Shown: positions 34,712 through 42,645 of the stretch, piece by piece
Numbering within the stretch: position 1 is the stretch's first letter
Layout: each line of letters begins with the position of its first letter
Origin: VRUE01 sp963714155
GTDB lineage: Bacteria > Actinomycetota > Thermoleophilia > Solirubrobacterales > 70-9
DNA: 64,000 nucleotides
Reading direction: 5' to 3'
NCBI GenBank assembly: GCA_963714155.1
Contig: OY970236.1
Coordinates: 868,001-932,000 of the forward strand
Notes under the pieces: generated by a model
The model's database searches: none
Seen by the model: only the letters and a program-made list of their open reading frames with translations
Told to the model about the DNA's origin: nothing
Made by a program: the position numbers and the translations under genes

Positions 34712-34996
34712 ATGGAGCAAGTGAAAATCAGAATCGGCCCGGTCGCATTTGACCACGCTGACTACGACGCTGAGACGACGTGCTTTATTTGCATGTCGGA
34801 GCCCCAAGAGGCAGAGGGCGAGGAGACGCCCGAGGGTCACATCCTGCGCTTTGAGCCTGGCACTCAGCGAATTGTTGGCCTTACTGTCTTGGGCGCCCGA
34901 GTGATCCTCGATCGTGACGGCGAATTGCGCATTACGATTCCCGAGCCGGTCAAGGCGAGCGTCGACGACCTCGCGCCGGCCCTCGCGGCCGTCTAG
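34712..34996 (+). CDS. DUF2283-like small protein
   Basis: A 94-residue protein from ATG 34712 with GGAAGG upstream. The pattern fits DUF2283-type proteins: KIRIGPVAFDHADYDAETTCFICM, then EGHILRFEPGTQRIVGLTVLGARVIL, then RITIPE. Such proteins are often encoded beside small DUF4258-type toxins and are suspected antitoxins. No such toxin is visible here. Two cysteines in CFIC are unusual. Confidence 0.7.
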   Translation: MEQVKIRIGPVAFDHADYDAETTCFICMSEPQEAEGEETPEGHILRFEPGTQRIVGLTVLGARVILDRDGELRITIPEPVKASVDDLAPALAAV

Positions 34997-35148
34997 CTCA
35001 AGCGTCTGACCTTCGGTCGAAACGACCGCACCGGACAAGTCGCTTATCTGTCGCATAGTTGGCGCTAGGCCGCTCGCCATGCGGCGGCTGCTCAGCCTTT
35101 CAATCCGATGGCTTAGCAAGGGCTCTTGCGCGAGGATTCCTGTCTCGA

Positions 35149-35328
35149 ATGCTGGGCGCTGGGACTTTTGTAAAGCTCACGGAGTTCTCGCGTTCCGCTC
35201 GCCTAGTGATTGCCGCAGTGCTTGTCGCTACGCTTACGGCAGGGATTGGCCTGAAGTTTGCCCGATGGCTACCGGCCCATTTCCAGGGAATTCTTCTGCA
35301 CGCACAAGACAACTTGCGTCTCTTATAG
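35149..35328 (+). CDS. possible 59-residue single-pass membrane protein
   Basis: From ATG 35149 a short frame gives a basic start, one convincing membrane helix (LVIAAVLVATLTAGIGL) and a short tail. Its end overlaps the first arm of the Fic operator. The ribosome site is weak and the frame is open further upstream. It could be a small toxin or anchor, but the evidence is only hydrophobicity. Confidence 0.3.
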   Translation: MLGAGTFVKLTEFSRSARLVIAAVLVATLTAGIGLKFARWLPAHFQGILLHAQDNLRLL

Positions 35329-35362
35329 CTAGACGCAAGTTTTAGCCGATATATTTGCGTCT
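35311..35362. promoter_or_regulatory. three-half-site operator abutting the Fic start codon
   Basis: An 11-bp perfect inverted repeat, AACTTGCGTCT / AGACGCAAGTT, has a 9-base spacer holding a TATAGC that can serve as -10. A third copy of the half-site, TTGCGTCT, ends at 35362, directly before GTG 35363. There is no ribosome site between, so the mRNA may be leaderless. This looks like autoregulation, perhaps by the C-terminal helix-turn-helix of the Fic protein itself. Confidence 0.65.
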
Positions 35363-36541
35363 GTGGATACGGCCACTCTTGAGCAAAGCCCTATCGGCAA
35401 CCTGATTCCCATTCTTGGGCCGGATCCGGTCACTCACGAGATGGTCGAGGGCAGAGCTTTCCTGCCCGATCCGTTGCCACGAGAAATCGTGCTTTCAACG
35501 AAGACCTGGAACGTCGTCAACTCGGCCACCGCGGCGCTGGCTCGGCTCGATGGTGCCGCAAGGCGTATCCCTGAGCCCTCGCTCCTCCGTCGGCCTACCT
35601 TGCGTCGTGAGGCGCAGAGCACGAGCGCGCTGGAGGGGACATACGCTCCGTTCGCCGACGTCCTCGCGGCAGAGGGCGACGATCCACAGCATCTCTCTGC
35701 GGAGCTGGTTGAGGTCCTCAACTTCGAGCGAATGGCTGAGCTCGCCTTCTCTTGGCCCGAGAATCGCGCTCTCACGATCGGCATGTTGGGTGCCTTGCAG
35801 AAGGCGCTCGTCCGTGACACCGCCGGCGAGCTGTCGGATGCCGGGGGACTTCGCGACCGAATCGTTGTCATCGGTGCCCGTGGCGCCGGATTCGATGAGG
35901 CTCGATTCGTGCCCCCACCTCCCGGAGACCAGTTGCGCGGCGGCGTCGAGGAGTTGCTCGCATGGATCGCTTCGCCTCCTGAGCTGCCGACCGTCGTTCT
36001 CGCGGCGCATGGTCACTACCAGTTTGAGTCGCTCCATCCGTACTCCGACGGGAACGGGAGGCTAGGTCGCCTATTGGTGATCGTTCAGCTCTTGCGGGGC
36101 GCGGTAATCCAAGAGCCGCTCCTCGTTGTCTCTCCATGGTTTGAGAAACGCCGCGACCGCTATCAAGACGAACTCATGCGCCTCAGCTGCGATGGGGACT
36201 GGGATCGGTGGGTCAGCTTCTTTGCCGAGGGAGTTGCGGCATCAGCCCTTGACTCTCAGCAGAAAGTCGAGGGCCTGGTGGCCCTGCAGGAGCAGTTGCG
36301 CCGTCGAGTGCAAGATGCGAACAAGCGGGGCTCTGCCGAGCAGCTGGCCGCGGACCTGGTTGGTCGCCCTTACGTCGATCGGCCCTGGGTGGCCAAGCGC
36401 CTTGGCCTGTCGGGCCAGGGCGCTCAAAATGCAATCAACACTCTCGTGTCGCTGGGTATCTTGGAGCCCGCCCCCGTTCGTCTCGCAAGAAACGCCCGCC
36501 TATATGTAGCCCCAGAGGTTGTGCAGATCATTTCGTCGTAA
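35363..36541 (+). CDS. class II Fic-domain protein (AMPylase) with C-terminal winged helix
   Basis: A 392-residue cytoplasmic protein expected to transfer AMP to a target protein. The Fic core has HPYSDGNGRLGR near residue 224, matching HxFx(D/E)GNGRxxR with Tyr at the F position. The N-terminal domain carries an autoinhibitory helix STSALEG near residue 85, fitting (S/T)xxxE(G/N), so it is class II, regulated in cis. The C-terminal ~70 residues (VDRPWVAKRLGLSGQGAQNAINTLVSLGILEP) are a winged helix, giving a DNA-binding half that may use the three-half-site operator. Targets are unknown. Confidence 0.9.
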   Translation: MDTATLEQSPIGNLIPILGPDPVTHEMVEGRAFLPDPLPREIVLSTKTWNVVNSATAALARLDGAARRIPEPSLLRRPTLRREAQSTSALEGTYAPFADVLAAEGDDPQHLSAELVEVLNFERMAELAFSWPENRALTIGMLGALQKALVRDTAGELSDAGGLRDRIVVIGARGAGFDEARFVPPPPGDQLRGGVEELLAWIASPPELPTVVLAAHGHYQFESLHPYSDGNGRLGRLLVIVQLLRGAVIQEPLLVVSPWFEKRRDRYQDELMRLSCDGDWDRWVSFFAEGVAASALDSQQKVEGLVALQEQLRRRVQDANKRGSAEQLAADLVGRPYVDRPWVAKRLGLSGQGAQNAINTLVSLGILEPAPVRLARNARLYVAPEVVQIISS

Positions 36542-36618
36542 CGCACCATCAGGCGCTGGGGTCGCATCTCGGTCGCATCACCTTCGCAACCCCGCTTCCC
36601 GAGCGGCTAGCCCTCAGC

Positions 36619-36659
36619 CTTTCAAGCCGGAGGTCGAGAGTTCGATTCTCTCCGGGCGC
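36619..36659 (+). repeat. right 41-bp direct repeat (attR) of island 2, orphan tRNA-Glu 3' half
   Basis: Identical to 32522-32562. The 5' half of a tRNA is absent upstream, so this is the displaced original 3' end left by integration. Confidence 0.9.
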
Positions 36660-36790
36660 TCTCGTCGCCTTTCCCGGCGGCACGACCGGCCCTTGGTGCA
36701 GAGCCGGTCGACGGGCTCATCATCGATTTGTCGCTCGCCGCTATCCGAGCACGCCAAACCAAGCCAACTAATCTAAATACCCAAAAAAAC

Positions 36791-36819
36791 TTGACTTAAA
36801 TCCAACGTCCTCGTATGTT
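36791..36819 (+). promoter_or_regulatory. strong sigma70-type promoter
   Basis: TTGACT (36791-36796), 17-base spacer, TATGTT (36814-36819), in an AT-rich patch about 85 bases upstream of the DsbA-like gene. It lies outside island 2. The rest of 36660-36903 shows nothing else. Confidence 0.7.
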
Positions 36820-36903
36820 GAGCAGGCCCCTACAGCGAGGGAGCCCTAGGATCCTCAGTCGAGGGAGGATCGAGTCCTTGGGCGCCCCAGAACGGAGGAG
36901 GGC

Positions 36904-37710
36904 GTGTCTCGCGGATACAACGCTAGACGCAAGGCCAAGCGCCAGCAAGCGCGAATCGCTGCTGAGTCACTGAGGCGCCAAAGTTCGGCGGGATCGCGGA
37001 GATCGGCTGTCTTGCTTCCAGTTCTCGCCGTCGTCGCGATTCTGGTGGCCACGGCGATCGTAGGGTTTGGTGCTGACAAAGGTTCAAGCCGAAAGCAGAT
37101 CGACCAGGAAGTCGCTGCACTGCTTGCCGGCGTTCCCCAGCGAGGAGCAACTTTGGGGTCGCCGAACGCAGGGACGACCCTTCGGATGTTCGCCGATCTC
37201 GAGTGCCCTACGGTGAGGCGATTTGTCGAGTCATACCTACCTTCAATTATTAGCACTTGGGTGCGTACTGGTGCCATGAAGATCGAATATCGCTCGCTCA
37301 AGACAGACACAATCGATGAGCAAACTTTTTTTAGGCAGGAAGAGGCGGCTTTGGCTGCCGGTAAGCAAGACAGAATGTGGAATTTCGCGCTGACGTTTGT
37401 ACGCCAGCAGGGCGACCATTTCACCAATTATGCAACAGACGCATTCCTCGCTCGCATTGCGTCTCAGGTTCCAGAACTGAATATCGAGCGATGGGACCAG
37501 GTTCGCAAAAAGCCATCACTATTTCGAACGGTCGCTCTTGGTATTCACTCAGCGCGTCTCACAGGTCTCCACTCCACACCCGCATTCACGATAGCTGGCC
37601 CAAGGTCTGCAGTTCGAAGTGAAATTGAATCTTCGTTGGAAGCGGATATCAAGGCTCTACGTAGAGAAGACTTGGGGGACGCACCGATTCTCAAGTCAGT
37701 CGGTCTCTAA
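36904..37710 (+). CDS. membrane-anchored DsbA-like (thioredoxin fold) protein lacking CxxC
   Basis: A 268-residue protein from GTG 36904 with GGAGG upstream. A basic cytoplasmic start and one membrane helix (residues ~35-57) precede an external DsbA-type thioredoxin domain: LGSPNAGTTLRMFADLECPTVRRFVESYLP, then EYRSL...QEEAALAAGKQDRMWNF, ending STPAFTIAG with the cis-Pro loop. Where the family has CPxC, here the text is CPTV, so the resolving cysteine is lost. It is probably not a normal disulfide oxidant; it may be a chaperone or bind thiols. An upstream promoter makes it independently transcribed. Confidence 0.75.
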   Translation: MSRGYNARRKAKRQQARIAAESLRRQSSAGSRRSAVLLPVLAVVAILVATAIVGFGADKGSSRKQIDQEVAALLAGVPQRGATLGSPNAGTTLRMFADLECPTVRRFVESYLPSIISTWVRTGAMKIEYRSLKTDTIDEQTFFRQEEAALAAGKQDRMWNFALTFVRQQGDHFTNYATDAFLARIASQVPELNIERWDQVRKKPSLFRTVALGIHSARLTGLHSTPAFTIAGPRSAVRSEIESSLEADIKALRREDLGDAPILKSVGL

Positions 37711-37761
37711 GCATTAAATGAGTACAAATAAATCAATAGATAGTCAGGGGGAGGACTAAAT

Positions 37762-39876
37762 ATGAACTTACGATTACGTATCACATGCTTTATCGCGATC
37801 TTTGCAAGCTCCAGCCTTACCATGGCAGTGCTTCTAGCTGGTATTGCAGCAGCCTGCGAAGGCAGCGAATCCATAGAATGCGAAACATTTCCGACGGTCA
37901 CGACCGAAGCCGCAACTTTGATAACGGACAGCTCAGCAGTTCTGCACGGTAAAGTCAATCCTAATGGTTGTCAAACCACGTACGTATTTGAATACGGAAA
38001 AACAGTATTCTACGGTTTCTTTGCTGGCGAAGGCGCTGCTGGTAAAGGAACCAGCGATAAATCAGTAGTAGGCACTCCCATACTGCTTTCGCCAGGGACC
38101 ACTTATCACTTTCGCATATCCGCGATTAATTCGGATGGTAAACAGAAATTTGGCTCGGATATGACGTTCACGACGACGTCAAGTGACCCACCAGTAGTTA
38201 CCACTGAAGAAGCAACAGAAATAAAAACGACCAGCGCAACATTGAATGGAAGTGTCAATCCTGAAGGAGTCGAAGCTACCTACGAATTTGAATATGGTAC
38301 GACTACTTCCTATGGAAAAAAATCATCATCCGGAACCGTGCCCGCCGGTTTTGGCGCGAAAAAAGTGACTAAGCCGGTGACGGGCCTTGAATCAGGAACG
38401 ACCTATCACTACCGTATTGTCGGGAAAAGTAGTCATGGCGCAGCCACGCCGGGAGCGGATAAAACGTTTAAAACGACTACGTCGGGGAAACCACCCACAG
38501 TTACAACAGAAGAAGCAACGGGAGTGCTATCGACTGACGCAACACTGAATGGAAGTGTCAATCCGGAAGGTGCCGAAACTACCTATGAATTCGAATATGG
38601 TACCTCCATATCCTATGGAAAAAAATCGGCATCTGGCACGGTGTCCGGTTTTGGCGCGCAAAAAGTCAACAAGCCAGTAACGGGCCTTGAACCGGGAACC
38701 ACCTATCACTATCGCATCGTGGCTAAAAATAGCTTCGGCTCAGCTACGCCGGGAGCAGATAAAACGTTCACGACGTCAGCCTTGGCCTGGAAAATCAAAG
38801 AAACGCCAAACCCCGGAGGGGCGAGCGACAGCAACCTTTACGACGTGAGCTGCAATCCGAGCACGAAAGCCTGTACCTCGGTCGGAAAGAGCACTGCCTC
38901 GGGAGTCGACAGCCCGCTGGCCCAGCGCTGGAACGGCACCTCATGGTCGGAACAGACTGCCGCGAAAAAGTCCGGCTCTACCCACAATCGCCTCTTCGGT
39001 GTCGACTGCCCCTCGGAAACCCGTTGTCTAGCAGTCGGTAACTACCAGAACTCTGAAGGCGGTCCGGTGACCCTTGGGGAGCTCTGGAACGAAAGCAAAT
39101 GGTCGGTCCAGTCGACGCCGGTCCCAGCCGAAGCGACCTCCAGCGAACTGGTGGCGGTTGGCTGCAACTCGACCGCAAGCTGCCGGGCGGCCGGCTCCGC
39201 CACGATGAAAGGCGTCAAAACGGCGATCGTGGAGAAATGGGCCAGCCCCACGTGGTCTTTGGATTCGATCCCAATCCCCGCGGGCGCCACATCGAGTCAG
39301 CTCGACGGTATCGACTGCATATGGTCGAACTTCTGTGCCGCCGTAGGCCGTTACACCACCAGTGGCGGCTCGATCAAAAATCTCGCCATGTTCTGGAACG
39401 GCACGGAATGGTCGCTCCATACCCTGGCGGATCCCGAAGGAGCTGTCGAGACCACCCTCCTCGATGTTTCCTGCACGCCGACGCCGAACCGCTGTACGGC
39501 GGTGGGAGGGTGGAAGAACAGCGCCAAAGAACAGTTCACGCTCGCTTACCGCTTCAACGGGGTGACGACCTGGACGCTGCAGAGCACGCCCAACCCATCG
39601 GGGAGCATCGCGAGCGTCTTCCAGGAGGTCTCTTGCGCGACCGAAACGTCCTGCTCTGCGGCTGGAAGCTGGGTCAGCAGTGGGGGCGGATCGAATCGGA
39701 CCCTTGCCCAGAAATGGAACGGAAGCAGCTGGTCGATCGAAAGTAGCCAGGACCCCGTTGGCGCGACTTTCAGCGCTTTCTTCGGCGTCTCGTGTCAGGA
39801 AAGCAGCTGCTTTGGAGTGGGGTGGAGCACGAACGCCTTGGGGGTCGACACCACTCTGGCCGAGTTCAGGGAATGA
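37762..39876 (+). CDS. secreted repeat protein (fibronectin-like plus Cys-repeat domain)
   Basis: A 704-residue protein from ATG 37762 with GGGGGAGG upstream and a signal peptide to ~residue 32. Three beta-sandwich repeats (residues ~45-340) read VTTEEAT...ATLNGSVNPEG...TYEFEYGT...TTYHYRI; the second and third are nearly identical in DNA as well. The C-terminal ~360 residues hold seven ~45-residue units with two cysteines each (pattern VSC....CTAVG......AQRWNGTSWS), resembling a propeller. It probably lies at the cell surface. The first half is AT-rich and the second GC-rich, as if two pieces were joined near 38780. Confidence 0.8.
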   Translation: MNLRLRITCFIAIFASSSLTMAVLLAGIAAACEGSESIECETFPTVTTEAATLITDSSAVLHGKVNPNGCQTTYVFEYGKTVFYGFFAGEGAAGKGTSDKSVVGTPILLSPGTTYHFRISAINSDGKQKFGSDMTFTTTSSDPPVVTTEEATEIKTTSATLNGSVNPEGVEATYEFEYGTTTSYGKKSSSGTVPAGFGAKKVTKPVTGLESGTTYHYRIVGKSSHGAATPGADKTFKTTTSGKPPTVTTEEATGVLSTDATLNGSVNPEGAETTYEFEYGTSISYGKKSASGTVSGFGAQKVNKPVTGLEPGTTYHYRIVAKNSFGSATPGADKTFTTSALAWKIKETPNPGGASDSNLYDVSCNPSTKACTSVGKSTASGVDSPLAQRWNGTSWSEQTAAKKSGSTHNRLFGVDCPSETRCLAVGNYQNSEGGPVTLGELWNESKWSVQSTPVPAEATSSELVAVGCNSTASCRAAGSATMKGVKTAIVEKWASPTWSLDSIPIPAGATSSQLDGIDCIWSNFCAAVGRYTTSGGSIKNLAMFWNGTEWSLHTLADPEGAVETTLLDVSCTPTPNRCTAVGGWKNSAKEQFTLAYRFNGVTTWTLQSTPNPSGSIASVFQEVSCATETSCSAAGSWVSSGGGSNRTLAQKWNGSSWSIESSQDPVGATFSAFFGVSCQESSCFGVGWSTNALGVDTTLAEFRE

Positions 39877-39911
39877 ATCGCTCATAACTGACTACCACCG
39901 TGGCCTCTCGA

Positions 39912-39947
39912 GCCGCCCTGTCGAGTCCAAACATTTGACAGGGCGGC
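39912..39947. terminator. bidirectional terminator hairpin
   Basis: GCCGCCCTGTC and GACAGGGCGGC pair perfectly (11 bp) around a 14-base loop between the converging secreted-protein and DUF899 genes. The right arm ends immediately before the DUF899 stop codon. Confidence 0.75.
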
Positions 39948-40628
39948 CTAGTGGTCGCTCGACTCCTCGTACTCGTCGTGCAATTTCCACCACGTATAGG
40001 GCTCGGTCTGCGGGTATCCTTCCGGTGAGTCCTCCCACTTCTCTTGGCGGCCGAGTGCCGTTATGTCAAGGTAGGACCAAGCGGTTCCGAGCGCCTCGTC
40101 GCCGCGCTTGTCGATGAAGTAGGTGCGGAAGATTTGGTCTTCGTCGTCGCGGTAGAAGGCGTTGGTGCCGTGCCATTCGTCGACGCCGAAGTCGGCGTCG
40201 AAAGCGTCGGTGATCGTGTACCAGGGCATGGTCCAGCCCATCCGTGCCTTCCAACGTTCGATGTCGGGCTGGGGAGCGCGGGAGATGTTGGCGAAGGTGG
40301 TGTCGCGTGCGTTCAGGTGGGCGAGGTGGGCGACCTGGTCGGCCACGAACGAGCAGCCGGGGCAGCCGCTGTCGGGCCAGTTAGCGACGCCGGGCTCGAA
40401 GAAGAAGCGGTAGAGGATCAGCTGGCGGCGCCCCTCGAAGAGGTCGAGCAGGCTGGCCGGCCCGTTGGGACCTTCGAAGCGGTAGTCCTTCTCCACGGCC
40501 ATCCGTGGCATGCGGCGGCGCTCGGCGGCCAGTGCGTCGCGGGCGCGGGTCAACCCCTTCTCCTTGACCAGCAGCTCCTTCCGGGCGGCGTCCCAATCCT
40601 GCGGCGAGACGATCGGCGGCATCTTCAT
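39948..40628 (-). CDS. DUF899 family thioredoxin-like protein
   Basis: A 226-residue protein from ATG 40628 with AGGAGG seven bases upstream. Typical DUF899 features are EKDYRFEGPNG, the GCPGCSFVADQVAHLAHLNARDTTFANISRAP segment with a Cys-x2-Cys pair, GWTMPWYT and GVDEWHGTNAFYRD. The domain has a thioredoxin-like fold; its reaction is not established. It is 13 bases downstream of the DksA-like gene, so the two are probably cotranscribed. Confidence 0.85.
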   Translation of the reverse strand: MKMPPIVSPQDWDAARKELLVKEKGLTRARDALAAERRRMPRMAVEKDYRFEGPNGPASLLDLFEGRRQLILYRFFFEPGVANWPDSGCPGCSFVADQVAHLAHLNARDTTFANISRAPQPDIERWKARMGWTMPWYTITDAFDADFGVDEWHGTNAFYRDDEDQIFRTYFIDKRGDEALGTAWSYLDITALGRQEKWEDSPEGYPQTEPYTWWKLHDEYEESSDH

Positions 40629-40641
40629 TTCGATTCCTCCT

Positions 40642-40977
40642 TCAGGCAGCGCCGGGCTCTGACTCCTCGACCGTCAGCTCGGCGGTCGGGACGACCTCGA
40701 GGCGCTGGTCCGGGATTGGCTCGCCGCTCCTGACCGAGAGGCCGTAGGTGCCCGCGGCGAGTCGCTCTTCGGCTCGCTCGACCGCGGCCAGCCGACCGCG
40801 CAGGTCCTCGAGGCGACCGGCGTCGAACTCGTCTTGGTAGAGGCCCTCGGAGTCCCGGTCGCCGGGCTCGCGGCGTTTGTCACCCTCCTCGGTGCCTTCG
40901 CCCTCGATCGAGGCGATCTCTCGCTCGACCTGGGCTCGCTCAGCTGCAATCAACTCTTTGGCGCGCTCCGGTTTCAT
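40642..40977 (-). CDS. DksA/TraR-like protein without zinc cysteines
   Basis: A 111-residue protein from ATG 40977 (GTG 40986 is an alternative). A coiled-coil-like N-terminus with acidic residues (EGLYQDEFDAGRLEDLRGRLAAVERAEERL) is followed by GTYGLSVRSGEPIPDQRLEVVPTAELTVEES. This aligns with the DksA/TraR zinc finger, but all four cysteines are replaced. It may still reach the RNA polymerase secondary channel without zinc. Function is inferred from the family only. Confidence 0.75.
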   Translation of the reverse strand: MKPERAKELIAAERAQVEREIASIEGEGTEEGDKRREPGDRDSEGLYQDEFDAGRLEDLRGRLAAVERAEERLAAGTYGLSVRSGEPIPDQRLEVVPTAELTVEESEPGAA

Positions 40978-40998
40978 GGCCGACACGGTACCCGGCTT

Positions 40999-41769
40999 TC
41001 AGCCTTTCGATTCCTGCCAGTCGCCTTCCGACAGCACCAGACGCAGGCCGACGTCGAGCTCCGGGCGTTCGCGCAAGTGCCCGTAGCGCTCCTCCCAGGC
41101 GCCGCTCTCCAGGTCCGCGGCGAGGCGCTCGCGGCCACCGCGGCGCGCCTCCTCGGAGATGCTCTGCCAGACCCACATCGGTTGCACGACTTCCTCGTCG
41201 AAGAGCATCTCCGGCCGCGCCCAGAGCGCGGCGAAGAAGAGGTCGGTGCAGTCGCGGGGAACCGGGATCGGCGCGCTAGTCGACTTCGGCAAGCGCGCCA
41301 TCAGCTCGCCGCTGCTCGCTCCAGACCGACGCTTCAGGGCAAGCATCTCCGGAAAGTAGTCGCGCGCAATCCAGAGGTCGGCCAGCGCCTCGGGATCGAA
41401 GGCGACGATCACGATCCGCTCCCTGCTCACGCGCTGCATCTCCGCCAGGCCGGCATCGAGGTCCGCCCAGTGGTGGGCGGTCAGCACCGCCATCGAGGCA
41501 TCGAAGCTGTCATCAGCAAAGGGCAGGTCTTCAGCGCTCGCCTGCACCGCCGGCGCTGACCCAGCCGGTCGTTGCCCAATCATCTCCGCCGAGGGCTCGA
41601 CCGCGGTCACCTCGCGCTCCTCCGGCTCGTAGGAGCCGGTGCCGGCGCCGACGTTGAGCACGGTTCGGGCATCGCCGAGGGCGGCGTCGATCTGCGCCGC
41701 GATCCGCGGGTCAGGGCGGCGAACCCGGCTGTAGCCGCGTCCCAGCCGGTCGTAGGGCACTACGCTCAC
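40999..41769 (-). CDS. class I SAM-dependent methyltransferase
   Basis: A 256-residue protein with the SAM-binding motif VLNVGAGTGSYEP near residue 38, the acidic AVEPSAEMI after strand 2, ASAEDLPFADDSFDASMAVLTAHHW, and the later HHWADLDAGLAEMQRV. This matches the Methyltransf_11 type. The substrate is unknown; relatives act on small molecules. It ends 21 bases before the DksA-like gene and diverges from the ribosomal cluster. Confidence 0.85.
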   Translation of the reverse strand: MSVVPYDRLGRGYSRVRRPDPRIAAQIDAALGDARTVLNVGAGTGSYEPEEREVTAVEPSAEMIGQRPAGSAPAVQASAEDLPFADDSFDASMAVLTAHHWADLDAGLAEMQRVSRERIVIVAFDPEALADLWIARDYFPEMLALKRRSGASSGELMARLPKSTSAPIPVPRDCTDLFFAALWARPEMLFDEEVVQPMWVWQSISEEARRGGRERLAADLESGAWEERYGHLRERPELDVGLRLVLSEGDWQESKG

Positions 41770-41918
41770 AGGCCCACTTTAGTCGCGGTTTTGGGCCGGT
41801 CTGCGGCGATATCAAACGGCGAGGCCATCACTTATCCCAGGGCGCTATTCTTCGAGTCAGCCTCGTGCCTCGGCCCGGGGTTTTTCCTTGTAATGGCGCG
41901 TAAGTAATCGAGGGAGAA

Positions 41919-42083
41919 ATGGCTCGCGGAGATGTCCGCATCGCGGTGACGATGGCTTGCGAAGACTGCAAGCGACGCAACTATCAGACAAATAAGTCGC
42001 GGCGAAACTCGCCCGACCGGATTGAGCTGCGCAAGTTCTGCCACTGGTGCGGCAAGCACACGGCGCATAAGGAGACGCGCTAG
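41919..42083 (+). CDS. rpmG: 50S ribosomal protein L33
   Basis: 54 residues from ATG 41919 with GGGAG upstream. MARGDVRIAVTMACEDCKRRNYQT... and the zinc pairs CEDC and CHWC identify the zinc-binding form of L33. It heads the rpmG-secE-nusG-rplKAJL-rpoBC series and lies 5 bases before secE. The 149 bases upstream probably hold the promoter; no tRNA is seen there. Confidence 0.95.
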   Translation: MARGDVRIAVTMACEDCKRRNYQTNKSRRNSPDRIELRKFCHWCGKHTAHKETR

Positions 42084-42088
42084 CCCCA

Positions 42089-42616
42089 ATGGCCAAGACG
42101 CGCGCACAGCGCAAGGCCGAGCGCCGCGCCCGCGAAGAGCAGGAGCGCAAGCGCATCGGCTTGGAGCGCGACGGTGAGTCGCACGCTCAGCACGACACGC
42201 AGGTGCCGATCTCCGGCGAGGTCGCCGAGGTCGAGGCGATGGAGCGGGGCATGGGCGCTGGCGCTCCCGAGGCCGCTCTCGAGACGCCCGACGCTCCCAA
42301 GACTTCCTCCCGCGCCGAAAAGCGCGCCGAAGCGAAGGCGCTGAAGGACTCCGAGAAGCGCAAGCGCGCCGAGCAGAAGCGCCGCGAGAGCGAGCAGCTC
42401 GCCAAGAAGCAGAAACAGGCGCAGGCGCAACGCCAGCGCGGCGGCGTCATCGGCTTCCTCCTCTCCTGCTGGGCGGAGCTGAAAAAGGTCCAGTGGCCCG
42501 ACCGCGACACCCTGGTCCAGGCCACCGCCGTCACAATCATCTTCGTCGCTGTCGCCGCCACCTACCTCGGCGCGCTCGACGCGGCTTTCAACTTCCTCGT
42601 CAAGCAGATCCTCTAG
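42089..42616 (+). CDS. secE: preprotein translocase subunit SecE
   Basis: 175 residues. The C-terminal ~60 form the essential SecE core: FLLSCWAELKKVQWPDRDTLVQATAVTIIFVAVAATYLGALDAAFNFLV, the conserved amphipathic segment and a single membrane helix that clamps SecY. The first ~115 residues are a highly charged Lys/Arg/Glu/Ala-rich extension, much longer than usual. It is located between rpmG and nusG as in most bacteria. Confidence 0.93.
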   Translation: MAKTRAQRKAERRAREEQERKRIGLERDGESHAQHDTQVPISGEVAEVEAMERGMGAGAPEAALETPDAPKTSSRAEKRAEAKALKDSEKRKRAEQKRRESEQLAKKQKQAQAQRQRGGVIGFLLSCWAELKKVQWPDRDTLVQATAVTIIFVAVAATYLGALDAAFNFLVKQIL

Positions 42617-42645
42617 CGGATCTCCGAACAAAGGCTCCCAAGACG

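Larger units (their letters stand above)
32522..36659. mobile_element. island 2: 4.1-kb islet at tRNA-Glu with DGQHR and Fic genes
   Basis: Perfect 41-bp direct repeats (32522-32562 and 36619-36659), both the 3' half of tRNA-Glu, bound the segment. A decayed tyrosine integrase lies just inside the left repeat, as in genuine tRNA-integrated elements. Contents: a DGQHR-domain protein, a DUF2283-like protein, a possible small membrane protein and a Fic protein. Local composition is more AT-rich than the neighbours, notably before 32987 and 35363. With its integrase broken, the islet appears fixed or mobilised in trans. Confidence 0.85.

Noticed and set aside
32522..36659. A phosphorothioation (dnd) system suggested by the DGQHR protein
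   Set aside because: No cysteine desulfurase, DndC, DndD or DndE-like sequence is present; only the DGQHR family link remains.
41770..41918. Possible tRNA gene before rpmG/secE, common in other bacteria
   Set aside because: No cloverleaf or T-arm consensus could be found in this stretch or between rpmG and secE.
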